This document shows, piece by piece, positions 1 to 5,518 of a DNA stretch of 13,004 nucleotides (positions within the stretch are counted from its first letter, which is position 1; each line of letters starts with the position of its first letter). The stretch is from assembly GCA_001781275.1 (NCBI GenBank), contig MFLH01000031.1, positions 21,707-34,710 of the forward strand, written 5' to 3'. The stretch is from Candidatus Kaiserbacteria bacterium RIFCSPHIGHO2_02_FULL_54_11b (GTDB lineage: Bacteria; Patescibacteriota; Minisyncoccia; Phycocordibacterales; UBA2100). The notes beneath the pieces were generated by a model. That model was given only the letters and a program-made list of their open reading frames with translations. It searched no databases and was not told the DNA's origin. The translations under genes and the position numbers were made by a program.

Positions 1-190
1 TCATAAAGAACGTGTCCTGCATGTCGCGGGCAGGATGATCTTTGGGAAAATTGAGGGCATCAAAGTTGTACCATTCGCTCTCGAGGAGCGGGCCATCGGC
101 GAAGGTGAATCCCATGTCGAAGAAGATGCGATTGGCCTCGCGAATAAGCGATGATATGGGATGAATATGTCCGCGAACTGTTTCTTGCAT
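1..190 (-). CDS. pheS: Phenylalanine--tRNA ligase alpha subunit, 5' part only
   Basis: This is the alpha subunit of the PheRS heterotetramer, which charges tRNA-Phe in the cytoplasm. The 63 visible codons begin [20 protein letters not shown] and continue through [18 protein letters not shown] and [12 protein letters not shown]. These match the entry to the class II catalytic core of PheS (compare NFDALNIPxxHPAR in other bacteria). The 3' end lies beyond the window. The start is fixed because an in-frame TAG lies five codons upstream of the ATG at 190, with no other start between. The usual N-terminal coiled-coil arm of about 80-90 residues is therefore absent. A promoter-like TCGACG-17-TAGAAT ends 9 nt before the ATG, and a GGGGA stretch in the gap could act as a weak ribosome site. 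A structured element (230-381) lies directly upstream. Identity is secure from the conserved block, even though most of the gene is missing. Confidence 0.9.
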   Translation of the reverse strand, partial: MQETVRGHIHPISSLIREANRIFFDMGFTFADGPLLESEWYNFDALNFPKDHPARDMQDTFFM

Positions 191-199
191 GTGTTCCCC

Positions 200-228
200 A
201 TTCTACCCTCCCCCAACAAATTCGTCGA
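200..228 (-). promoter_or_regulatory. Putative promoter of pheS
   Basis: Read on the minus strand there is TCGACG (223-228, four of six matches to TTGACA), a 17-nt spacer and TAGAAT (200-205, five of six matches to TATAAT). The -10 box ends 9 nt before the pheS ATG, so the transcript would have a leader of only about 2-3 nt. The -35 box begins one base after the closing helix of the structured element, so pheS would be transcribed separately from it. Confidence 0.5.
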
Positions 229-229
229 A

Positions 230-381
230 GGCCGGCGGTTTGCGGGTTGTCTCGCAGACCGTCCCGTCTGCCCCATGCGGGGCAGGGCCCAGCTAATGTC
301 AGCGCGCGGACCGCAGGCACGAGAGTGCTGAAGGTGTCGGCGTGAGTACACGCCGACCAGCGACCCCGCAAACCGCCGGCC
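230..381 (-). ncRNA. Candidate structured small RNA, closed by a 17-bp helix
   Basis: No coding gene is supported between the PEGA protein stop (393) and pheS. Positions 230-246 are exactly complementary to 365-381 (17 bp, GGCCGGCGGTTTGCGGG on either strand). Inside the 118-nt loop are more perfect hairpins: 336-344/349-357 (9 bp, 4-nt loop), 317-320/325-328 (4 bp, 4-nt loop) and 268-274/279-285 (7 bp, 4-nt loop). The last conflicts with an alternative 254-259/266-271 helix. The fold is that of a multibranched RNA. I favour the minus strand because a TAAAAT box (390-395) ends 8 nt before the helix, the same spacing seen before protein genes here. I looked for signatures of SRP RNA (GGAAGGAAGCAGC), RNase P and tmRNA and found none. 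A regulatory DNA palindrome, or a plus-strand RNA (one loop would then be a GAGA GNRA tetraloop), remains possible. Confidence 0.55.
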
Positions 382-389
382 GAGAAAGA

Positions 390-395
390 ATTTTA
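390..395 (-). promoter_or_regulatory. -10-like box before the structured element
   Basis: TAAAAT on the minus strand (five of six matches to TATAAT) overlaps the TAA stop of the PEGA gene. It ends 8 nt before the first paired base of the 152-nt structure, so transcription would begin at or just before the helix. No convincing -35 box lies 16-18 nt upstream. Confidence 0.35.
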
Positions 396-1220
396 CAACC
401 CCATTATCTCGTAGAGTACCGTGCCGTCTTTCACGATGAGGTGCCCGTCGACGATGCGAAAATCCGCGCCGCGCATCGAATAGAGCGGCACGGTAAGAGG
501 CTCCGGCCGGACATCGACTTCTCCGAGAAAGACCCCTCCCTCTTTTGTCGTGTAGACGACTCCGCCGTCAAAAAACTCCGCATTGATCGCAAGCTGCCCT
601 CCGACCTCGACTGGTATCAGCGTGCCGCATGTCGAAGGTGCACGGCAAAAACGGCTCGGCGGAAGCGTATCTCCATCTACCCACAGCACGAATACATCAC
701 CATCTTCGACCACGGCCACCTCGTTGGAAGTAGGCGCTATGGGCGTTGATGTCGCTTTTGATGGGAGAAAGGCTGTGCGATATTTCTCGTACGTCGCGTG
801 CGGAGTGGTCGTTGTCGAGAGTGGTACTCTTGCACTGTCGATAAGCCGCACCGAGAGTATCTCTTTCGGCACGAGGAATGCTTGCGCATCGGTCACCAAT
901 TCTTCTTCGACGACAAGCGACCGGTGCCACGGGTGATCGCCTTCCCGCAAGACGAGGATTTGGTACGTGTCCGGTGCGAGGTTATCTACATAAAAGTTGC
1001 GCCGCAAAAAGCCCGAGGTACCGATCTCTTCACCGTTTAGGAATACAACGGCGTTCCCCTCCGAGACCGAGATGATGATGCTCCCCGTGCGCACAAACCC
1101 CACTCCGATCTCAAAGCGATATCCATTGGCATAGAACATCACGGCCGGAAGGCAAAGGAGGAAGACCACAAAAAGCCCGTACATGTAGACGCGACGTTTT
1201 CTCTTCGATAGAGGTTGCAT
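393..1220 (-). CDS. PEGA-domain single-pass membrane protein
   Basis: The 275-residue product starts MQPLSKRKRR, a basic cytoplasmic tip. One membrane helix follows (about residues 11-31, GLFVVFLLCLPAVMFYA), then an extracytoplasmic part. Residues about 46-115 read as a PEGA domain, a small beta-sandwich common in surface proteins: a short strand, AVVFLNGEEIGTSGF, then NLAPDTYQILVLREGDHPW. A Ser/Thr/Pro-rich linker (STTTTP, TSTPIAPTS) leads to a C-terminal region that looks like repeated beta strands (VVEDGDVFVLWVDGD, GGVVYTTKEGGVFLGEVD). I do not recognise a catalytic motif. The ATG at 1220 is preferred because the basic-plus-hydrophobic anchor starts there, although the frame stays open upstream into the glycosyltransferase. 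There is no Shine-Dalgarno sequence; a TATACT box ends 7 nt before the ATG. It lies downstream of the GT2 gene, with a long hairpin between them. Role unknown; probably envelope-associated. Confidence 0.8.
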   Translation of the reverse strand: MQPLSKRKRRVYMYGLFVVFLLCLPAVMFYANGYRFEIGVGFVRTGSIIISVSEGNAVVFLNGEEIGTSGFLRRNFYVDNLAPDTYQILVLREGDHPWHRSLVVEEELVTDAQAFLVPKEILSVRLIDSARVPLSTTTTPHATYEKYRTAFLPSKATSTPIAPTSNEVAVVEDGDVFVLWVDGDTLPPSRFCRAPSTCGTLIPVEVGGQLAINAEFFDGGVVYTTKEGGVFLGEVDVRPEPLTVPLYSMRGADFRIVDGHLIVKDGTVLYEIMGL

Positions 1221-1227
1221 GCGGACC

Positions 1228-1233
1228 AGTATA
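1228..1233 (-). promoter_or_regulatory. -10 box of the PEGA gene, fused to a hairpin
   Basis: TATACT on the minus strand ends 7 nt before the ATG at 1220, predicting a leaderless transcript. Its first two bases are the last two bases of the 21-bp hairpin stem at 1232-1276, so any -35 contact would fall within the stem. Confidence 0.5.
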
Positions 1234-1276
1234 CCCCCACACCAACCCCGCCAAAGGCGGGGTTGGTGTGGGGGTA
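1232..1276. repeat. Perfect 21-bp inverted repeat between GT2 and PEGA genes
   Basis: Positions 1232-1252 pair without mismatch with 1256-1276 around a 3-nt loop; the core is CCCCGCC/GGCGGGG. A further GGACC/GGTCC pair (1223-1227 with 1277-1281) extends the stem after a 4-nt bulge. It begins a few bases after the glycosyltransferase stop. No T-run follows on either strand, so it is not a canonical intrinsic terminator. It could block read-through, protect the 3' end of the upstream message, or belong to a dispersed palindromic repeat family (compare 7565-7600). Confidence 0.85.
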
Positions 1277-1282
1277 GGTCCC

Positions 1283-2863
1283 TCAGGTAACGTCCGGGGC
1301 TTTTAGTTTCCGTGTTTTTGGTGTTACCCAAAATCCCAAATACCGCCCGAACATAAGCCGCATCTGCGCATCGAGGCCGGGAATTGCACTGAAGATGACC
1401 ATCGTCATGGGGACCAAGATCCACTGCAGGAAATGCAGGATGCTGTGGAAGCGACCCTTTTCCTGCGGCCGCTCGGGTATCAAGCGCATACATATCGCCG
1501 CCGACACAATGAGGCCGAAGAGCGATGCGGTCAGAAAGCCTTTTGCAACGAGCGGCAGGTTGTAGGAGAGCACGGTTGCGTTGAACGCGCGGCCACCCAC
1601 AAAAAGAGGGAGCCAACCTACTGCAAAAAGGACGAGGGGATTCGTCGTCAAAGACCAAAATCCCTCGATCTGGACGAACGCTGCGCGTAGTTTTTTCCCT
1701 AGTGGTATCCGAGGGTTTTTGAGGAACGCGAAAAGAATATAGGGGATATTTTCTGCGCCATACGTCCACCGGCGATGCTGGCGATAAATATTCTTGGCGG
1801 TCCCCCAGAGGCTCGGCGCCACATTTGCGTCCATCGAGACGGGGTACGCCATGGGGACAACATCGTAGTCACCATCGTACCGGACGAAGAGATTCCAGAA
1901 GATGCGGGAGTCTTCCGACACGACATTTTTCTGCCAATACCCGACCTCGTGCAGCGGCTTAAAAGGCACAGCGTGAGAAGAAAAAGTCGCGAGGCGTTCA
2001 GGACGCTCTTGCTGGATCATCTGCCAAAACGAGCTCGAATATGCGATGACGCGGCTAAGCATCGGAGCATCCCAGATGTTGTTGTTGTACAGCGGGATCG
2101 GCTGGAAGGATGTGCGCTCCGGCCGCTCGGAGGTGAGGAAGTGCCACGTGAGGCAGCTGAAGTATTGCGGGTAGACGACTGTGTCGATGTCGAATGCGGA
2201 GACGAGCACCTTTTCGTACGGGATATTCTGCGCGTCGAGTATGCGGCGACGCGCTTCTTCGGCGGCATACGAGATGTTGGAGCCTTTCCCCGGTATTTCA
2301 CCGGTGAGGCTGGCGGGATGCTCGGTCACGATGAAGGCACCGAAATGAGAGGAAAAGTCTGCCATGATGCGATCGGCGACCGCACGCTGCTCCTTGCCTG
2401 CCCGCTCTTCGGCGGCGATAACAACCGCGATCCGCTTGAGGTTGTACGTAGAGCGCATGAGTCCGCGTACGCTCTCCGCCACGACCTCATAGCCTTCCGT
2501 ATAGAATGGAAATATCACAAGGTGGAGAATATCCTCGTGTGAAAGGTTTACGAGGCGCTCGTTCCAATCGATGCGCATGTTGTGCCGCACGCGCTTAAAA
2601 TTGTGCCGCAGGTGCGCCGAGAGGTACACCGTCTTGAGGAGCCAGTAGATCGAGAAAATGATCGTGAGATATGCCGCCCACACGGGCCGCGCGAAGGAAA
2701 GTATGATGAACAAAAGAAGTGTGGCGAGCGAGAGGACGCCCGGCAGCATCTCGAAGAGCCGGTAGATGACGCGGTCGCGACCGACGAGATCGCTCGCGCG
2801 ACCGATGTGTAAATACCAGTATGTGTTTTTGGGGTCCATGTGATAACCGTTCTTAACGCGCAT
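1283..2863 (-). CDS. Membrane family 2 glycosyltransferase (cellulose-synthase-like)
   Basis: This is an inner-membrane processive-type GT2 enzyme of about 526 residues. Two N-terminal membrane helices (about residues 40-80) precede the catalytic domain. That domain contains the hallmarks in order: IPGKGSNISYA (KGxxxN region, about 193), the metal-binding SAFDIDT (DxD-type, about 226), VVSEDSRI (the ED catalytic-base motif, about 317) and YRQHRRWTYG (QxxRW, about 362-366). Three or more C-terminal helices follow (about 400-500). It probably transfers a nucleotide-activated sugar onto a surface glycan or lipid carrier; the substrate cannot be read. The start is uncertain. I chose ATG at 2863; a TTG at 2890 and an ATG at 2839 are alternatives, and none has a clear Shine-Dalgarno sequence. 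It lies between the HTH/LAGLIDADG-like gene and the PEGA gene and ends in TGA. Confidence 0.85.
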   Translation of the reverse strand: MRVKNGYHMDPKNTYWYLHIGRASDLVGRDRVIYRLFEMLPGVLSLATLLLFIILSFARPVWAAYLTIIFSIYWLLKTVYLSAHLRHNFKRVRHNMRIDWNERLVNLSHEDILHLVIFPFYTEGYEVVAESVRGLMRSTYNLKRIAVVIAAEERAGKEQRAVADRIMADFSSHFGAFIVTEHPASLTGEIPGKGSNISYAAEEARRRILDAQNIPYEKVLVSAFDIDTVVYPQYFSCLTWHFLTSERPERTSFQPIPLYNNNIWDAPMLSRVIAYSSSFWQMIQQERPERLATFSSHAVPFKPLHEVGYWQKNVVSEDSRIFWNLFVRYDGDYDVVPMAYPVSMDANVAPSLWGTAKNIYRQHRRWTYGAENIPYILFAFLKNPRIPLGKKLRAAFVQIEGFWSLTTNPLVLFAVGWLPLFVGGRAFNATVLSYNLPLVAKGFLTASLFGLIVSAAICMRLIPERPQEKGRFHSILHFLQWILVPMTMVIFSAIPGLDAQMRLMFGRYLGFWVTPKTRKLKAPDVT

Positions 2864-2906
2864 TGTGCCGGTTTTATCCAATGACGGCAAGCTGTATTCG
2901 GCGTTT

Positions 2907-3512
2907 CTATTTTATTAATTGGTTCTGATATTCCTGTATCCAGCCGTTGATTAATTGCAACAATTTCTTGTCTGAGTATTGAACAGAAATAGTCCCATAC
3001 TGGGATTTTTTCTTATATGTGCCTTTTGTGTCGGCGTGCAGAAAAGGCTTATAGAATTGAGCTGCGGGTATACGTGTGATACGCGACCAATAGCTTAGAA
3101 GTTCTCTAGGATCATGGTCTCCGTAGTAATGAATGGTTGCACGGACCCTTTCGTTATCAATGCCACAAATATCTCTCAAGAACTTCATAAATACCGAGAC
3201 CATCAGAGGGTCTGAATTCGCAAGGGCGACGCTGTTGCCCTTTTTACTCCCCTCACCCCAATACAGCATGACGCCAGCGAGCTTCAACATCTGCTCTTTT
3301 TTGTTTAGACTTTTTCTGAGATTAAACGGTTTTTTGTTGAACTTGGTTATGTATACATACCGTATCGCTTCGCTCCGAGTCCTTCGAATAATTTTATGCC
3401 TGTTGAGCACCCGACGAACGTGTTTAGGTGCTATGGATAGCCGTGCTGCGACCTGCACTTCCGAGAGCTTTTCGGAAATATACAGATCTATTATCCGTTT
3501 ATCTTCGGGCAC
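2907..3512 (-). CDS. HTH plus LAGLIDADG-like protein (possible degenerate homing endonuclease)
   Basis: The product is about 201 residues. The N-terminus (about residues 15-45, SEVQVAARLSIAPKHVRRVLNRH) is a resolvase-like helix-turn-helix. The middle carries LAGVMLYWGEGSK (about 78-90) followed by VALANSDP and FMKFLRDICGI. This resembles the single LAGLIDADG motif and its acidic residue in a broad family of small bacterial proteins of uncertain function. The C-terminus is basic (TKGTYKKKSQYG). I chose GTG at 3512 because a perfect TATAAT (3519-3524) ends 6 nt before it; the upstream ATG at 3533 would lie before the promoter box. It follows tRNA-Thr directly, and its codons appear more AT-rich than those of the flanking genes, which suggests acquisition. 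It could be a transcription factor (compare the WhiA fold), a nuclease or a remnant. Confidence 0.65.
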   Translation of the reverse strand: MPEDKRIIDLYISEKLSEVQVAARLSIAPKHVRRVLNRHKIIRRTRSEAIRYVYITKFNKKPFNLRKSLNKKEQMLKLAGVMLYWGEGSKKGNSVALANSDPLMVSVFMKFLRDICGIDNERVRATIHYYGDHDPRELLSYWSRITRIPAAQFYKPFLHADTKGTYKKKSQYGTISVQYSDKKLLQLINGWIQEYQNQLIK

Positions 3513-3518
3513 GCCATC

Positions 3519-3524
3519 ATTATA
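3519..3524 (-). promoter_or_regulatory. Consensus -10 box (TATAAT) of the HTH/LAGLIDADG-like gene
   Basis: TATAAT on the minus strand ends 6 nt before a GTG codon in the frame of the gene, which points to leaderless initiation at 3512. The -35 region (TGATTG at 17 nt) is a poor match and lies inside the inverted repeat at 3531-3561. Confidence 0.5.
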
Positions 3525-3530
3525 CCTGAG

Positions 3531-3561
3531 CAACAGTTACTCAATCACTGCTCCACTGTTG
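3531..3561. repeat. Inverted repeat CAACAGT/ACTGTTG between tRNA-Thr and the HTH gene
   Basis: CAACAGT (3531-3537) pairs perfectly with ACTGTTG (3555-3561) around 17 nt. It brackets the expected -35 region of the next gene and lies 8 nt past the tRNA 3' end. It could be an operator for the HTH protein or a processing or termination stem for the tRNA transcript. With only 7 bp, chance is possible. Confidence 0.35.
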
Positions 3562-3568
3562 ATATATG

Positions 3569-3641
3569 AGCCGGGGGTGGGATTCGAACCCACGGCCCCC
3601 TGTTTACAAAACAGGAGCTCTAACCGCTGAGCTACCCCGGC
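3569..3641 (-). tRNA. tRNA-Thr (anticodon UGU)
   Basis: The minus strand folds as a complete 73-nt cloverleaf. The 7-bp acceptor stem is GCCGGGG/CCCCGGC. The D-arm is GCTC...GAGC, and the anticodon stem CCTGT/ACAGG holds loop TTTGTAA (anticodon TGT, reading ACA). A 5-nt variable loop follows, then T-arm GTGGG-TTCGAAT-CCCAC and discriminator T. CCA is not encoded (CAT follows), so it must be added by the CCA enzyme. The gene lies 22 nt after the small membrane protein of the rpsB-tsf cluster and may be processed from that transcript. Confidence 0.97.
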
Positions 3642-3663
3642 CTCGTACGACTACCGTAGCATT

Positions 3664-4056
3664 CTATTCTGTTGTATCAAGTCCGTTACCGTTTTTATGC
3701 TCACTGACCTTCTTCAAAAATTCCGAGCGCGTGTCCCGTTTCTCAAAACGGTGTTTGTAGGATACGAGATCGGCCAGCCTGTGCGCGTACCTCTCGGCCG
3801 TGCGCGCAAGAGCCGCAAACCCGAGGGCAAGCATGTGAATGCCGATGCGGAACAAGCGCACTCCTTCGGGAGGCACTTTCGCAAGGTCAACACGTGCCGC
3901 ATCAAGAAGCTCTTTGACCTGTTGCGCCCGCATGTCGGCCTTTTGCCGCCACGCCGGAAAGAAAATGCGCTCCCGACGTATCTCCCAATACTTCACCGCG
4001 AATAGGGCGATGATCCCAAAAAGCGAAAAGAGGAAAATGGCGATCGGCAGCGTCAT
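3664..4056 (-). CDS. Small N-terminally anchored membrane protein of unknown function
   Basis: The 130-residue protein has one N-terminal membrane helix (about residues 4-22, PIAIFLFSLFGIIALFAVKY). A charged, helix-prone cytoplasmic region follows (REREFF-like, then QKADMRAQQVKELLDAARVDLAKVP), with a second weakly hydrophobic stretch near 70-85 (FRIGIHMLALGFAALA) and a basic tail. I recognise no family. The ATG at 4056 comes 3 nt after the tsf stop, with no Shine-Dalgarno sequence of its own, so it is probably translated by coupling to tsf. Its place between tsf and tRNA-Thr suggests co-transcription with the translation genes but does not reveal a function. Confidence 0.65.
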   Translation of the reverse strand: MTLPIAIFLFSLFGIIALFAVKYWEIRRERIFFPAWRQKADMRAQQVKELLDAARVDLAKVPPEGVRLFRIGIHMLALGFAALARTAERYAHRLADLVSYKHRFEKRDTRSEFLKKVSEHKNGNGLDTTE

Positions 4057-4059
4057 AGT

Positions 4060-4644
4060 TTATTTGACCGAAAGCCGCTCGAAACGCACGAGTTCTACTT
4101 TTTCTCCGAATTTTTGGACCGCCCCGTCGATGAGCTCGCGGATGGTGATGCCCGGATCCTTCACATACGGCTGTTCGAGCAGGACGCGTTCACCCAAATA
4201 GCTGTCGACCTTGCCTTCGATCGCTTTTGCACGGACATTCTCGGGAATTTTGGCGGCCTCTTCCGCAAAGACGGCGCGCGCGGCTTTCAGGTCCTCCTCC
4301 TTCACGTCATCGCGTGAGAGAAAGGTCGGATTCATCGCCGCGATATGCATTGCGATCCCGTATGCAAGCTGCGAAAATTCTTCGTTCTTTGAGACGAAAT
4401 CGGTTTCGCATGCGAGCACGACCGCCGCGACGACCGATCCCCCCGCGTGCGTGTAGGCGGCAGCGACGCCCGCGCCGAGAGCGCGGTCTGATTTCTTGGA
4501 TGCGATGGCCGAACTCTGTTTGCGCAAGATGACTTTTGCTTTCTCGATGTCACCCCCTGCTTCCTCGAGCGCTTTTTTGCATTGCATTACCGACACCCCC
4601 GTTACATCACGAAGTGCTTTGATTGTTTCTGTTGTTATTTCCAT
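4060..4644 (-). CDS. tsf: Translation elongation factor Ts
   Basis: This is the guanine-nucleotide exchange factor of EF-Tu. The 194-residue protein begins with the UBA-like domain ETIKALRDVTGVSVMQCKKALEE. The invariant EF-Tu contact motif TDFVSKNEEF lies at residues 81-90, followed by a single core subdomain (QLAYGIAMHIAA...) and a C-terminal YVKDPGITIRELI block. The length matches the short EF-Ts form (Thermus-like, about 196 aa) rather than the 283-aa E. coli form, so the second core half and coiled coil are missing. It follows rpsB by 68 nt in the usual rpsB-tsf order. No Shine-Dalgarno sequence is visible before the ATG. The gap contains a TG-rich low-complexity stretch. Confidence 0.97.
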   Translation of the reverse strand: MEITTETIKALRDVTGVSVMQCKKALEEAGGDIEKAKVILRKQSSAIASKKSDRALGAGVAAAYTHAGGSVVAAVVLACETDFVSKNEEFSQLAYGIAMHIAAMNPTFLSRDDVKEEDLKAARAVFAEEAAKIPENVRAKAIEGKVDSYLGERVLLEQPYVKDPGITIRELIDGAVQKFGEKVELVRFERLSVK

Positions 4645-4712
4645 ACGTCAAAAAGTTACAAAACCCAAATATCAAACCCCAACCAAGTTCCGATTTCTAT
4701 ATTCTAACACTT

Positions 4713-5438
4713 CTAGACCTGTGGCTTGGAATCTGCTTGTGGTTTGGCGCTTGAAGCTTGAGATTTGCCTTCGAGGTACGCATCCCCTATCGTATTCGTC
4801 ACAAGCGTAACCGAGCGGATCGAGGTGTCGTTCGCCGGAATGGGGTACTGCACGAGCGAGAAATCGCAATCAGAACTCGAAAGGCCGATGACCGGGATCT
4901 TGAGCTGGTTGGCCTCCTGGACGGCGGTATTTTCATGGCGCGAATCGACGATGAAGAGCGCTACGGGAAGGTCAGTCATCTTTACGAGGCCGCCAAAGCG
5001 CCCGAGAAGCTCGATGATCTCACGGTCGATCATGAGGCGCTCGCGCTTCGTGTATTTTTCAAGTGCGCCGCTTTCTCGCTCGCTCATCAGCTTCTCCAAG
5101 CGATCGATGCGCTTGCGGATATTCTTGAAATTGGTAAGTGTGCCTCCGATCCAACGACCCGCTACATACGGAGCGCCGATGCGCTCGGCCACTTCTTTGA
5201 CAGTGCTCAAAGCTTCGTGTTTGCCTGAGACGAAGAGGACCTGACGACCGGATGCCGCCATGGAGGTGACGAAGTGCCTGGCCGCCTCGAGCCGCTTGGT
5301 GGTCTCCTCGAGGTCGAAGATGTCAGTGCGGTCTTTTGTGCCAAAAAGGTAAGGGGCCGCAGTGGGGTGCCGGCGGGCGCGGACAAAGCCAAAATGCGCA
5401 CCTGCCTCAAAGAGTGTCTGAATATCGGTCGTTGCCAT
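4713..5438 (-). CDS. rpsB: 30S ribosomal protein S2
   Basis: This is the universal small-subunit protein uS2, here 241 residues. Recognisable blocks are the N-terminal LFEAGAHFGFVRARRHP, KDRTDIFDLEETTKRL, YVAGRWIGGTLTNFKNI, RFGGLVKMTDLP and VDSRHENTAVQEANQLKIPVIGL. The globular part ends near residue 222. The last 20 residues (GKSQASSAKPQADSKPQV) are a low-complexity tail encoded by a CAAG/CCAA-rich stretch. The ATG at 5438 has no Shine-Dalgarno sequence. Instead, a TTGCCT-17-TAGTAT promoter with an extended -10 TG ends 9 nt upstream, predicting an almost leaderless message. It heads the rpsB-tsf-membrane protein-tRNA-Thr cluster. Confidence 0.97.
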   Translation of the reverse strand: MATTDIQTLFEAGAHFGFVRARRHPTAAPYLFGTKDRTDIFDLEETTKRLEAARHFVTSMAASGRQVLFVSGKHEALSTVKEVAERIGAPYVAGRWIGGTLTNFKNIRKRIDRLEKLMSERESGALEKYTKRERLMIDREIIELLGRFGGLVKMTDLPVALFIVDSRHENTAVQEANQLKIPVIGLSSSDCDFSLVQYPIPANDTSIRSVTLVTNTIGDAYLEGKSQASSAKPQADSKPQV

Positions 5439-5447
5439 GTGCGGGAG

Positions 5448-5476
5448 ATACTAACAAAAGTGGCGCTTTGAGGCAA
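5448..5476 (-). promoter_or_regulatory. Promoter of rpsB (near-leaderless)
   Basis: Minus strand TTGCCT (5471-5476), exactly 17 nt, then TAGTAT (5448-5453) preceded by TGT, an extended -10. The -10 box ends 9 nt before the ATG, so the start site would lie about 3 nt before the codon. No Shine-Dalgarno sequence fits in that leader. Confidence 0.65.
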
Positions 5477-5518
5477 GCTGGTGTTTGTTTCGATTACAGA
5501 AGCTACACAAGCTTTAGA

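Noticed and set aside
230..381. Structured element as SRP RNA, RNase P RNA, tmRNA, 6S RNA or T-box leader
   Set aside because: I could not find the SRP GGAAGGAAGCAGC loop, the RNase P conserved core, a tRNA-like domain, a T-box UGGN motif with a specifier stem, or the single long bulged helix of 6S. The pheS promoter after the element also argues against a leader.
1232..1276. Hairpin as an ordinary intrinsic terminator
   Set aside because: No T-run follows on either strand; the minus strand continues with TACTGG.
393..1769. A 458-residue minus-strand frame extending the PEGA protein upstream
   Set aside because: The first 183 residues run antiparallel-free through the glycosyltransferase coding region in another frame and across the hairpin. 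The membrane anchor and -10 box place the start at 1220.
1775..2542. Long plus-strand frame of 255 residues
   Set aside because: It is opposite the GT2 gene, whose catalytic motifs are clear, and its product has no recognisable fold. It is a shadow of high-GC codons.
3541..3660. Integrated element using tRNA-Thr as attachment site
   Set aside because: No integrase gene and no second copy of the tRNA 3' end was seen in the window.
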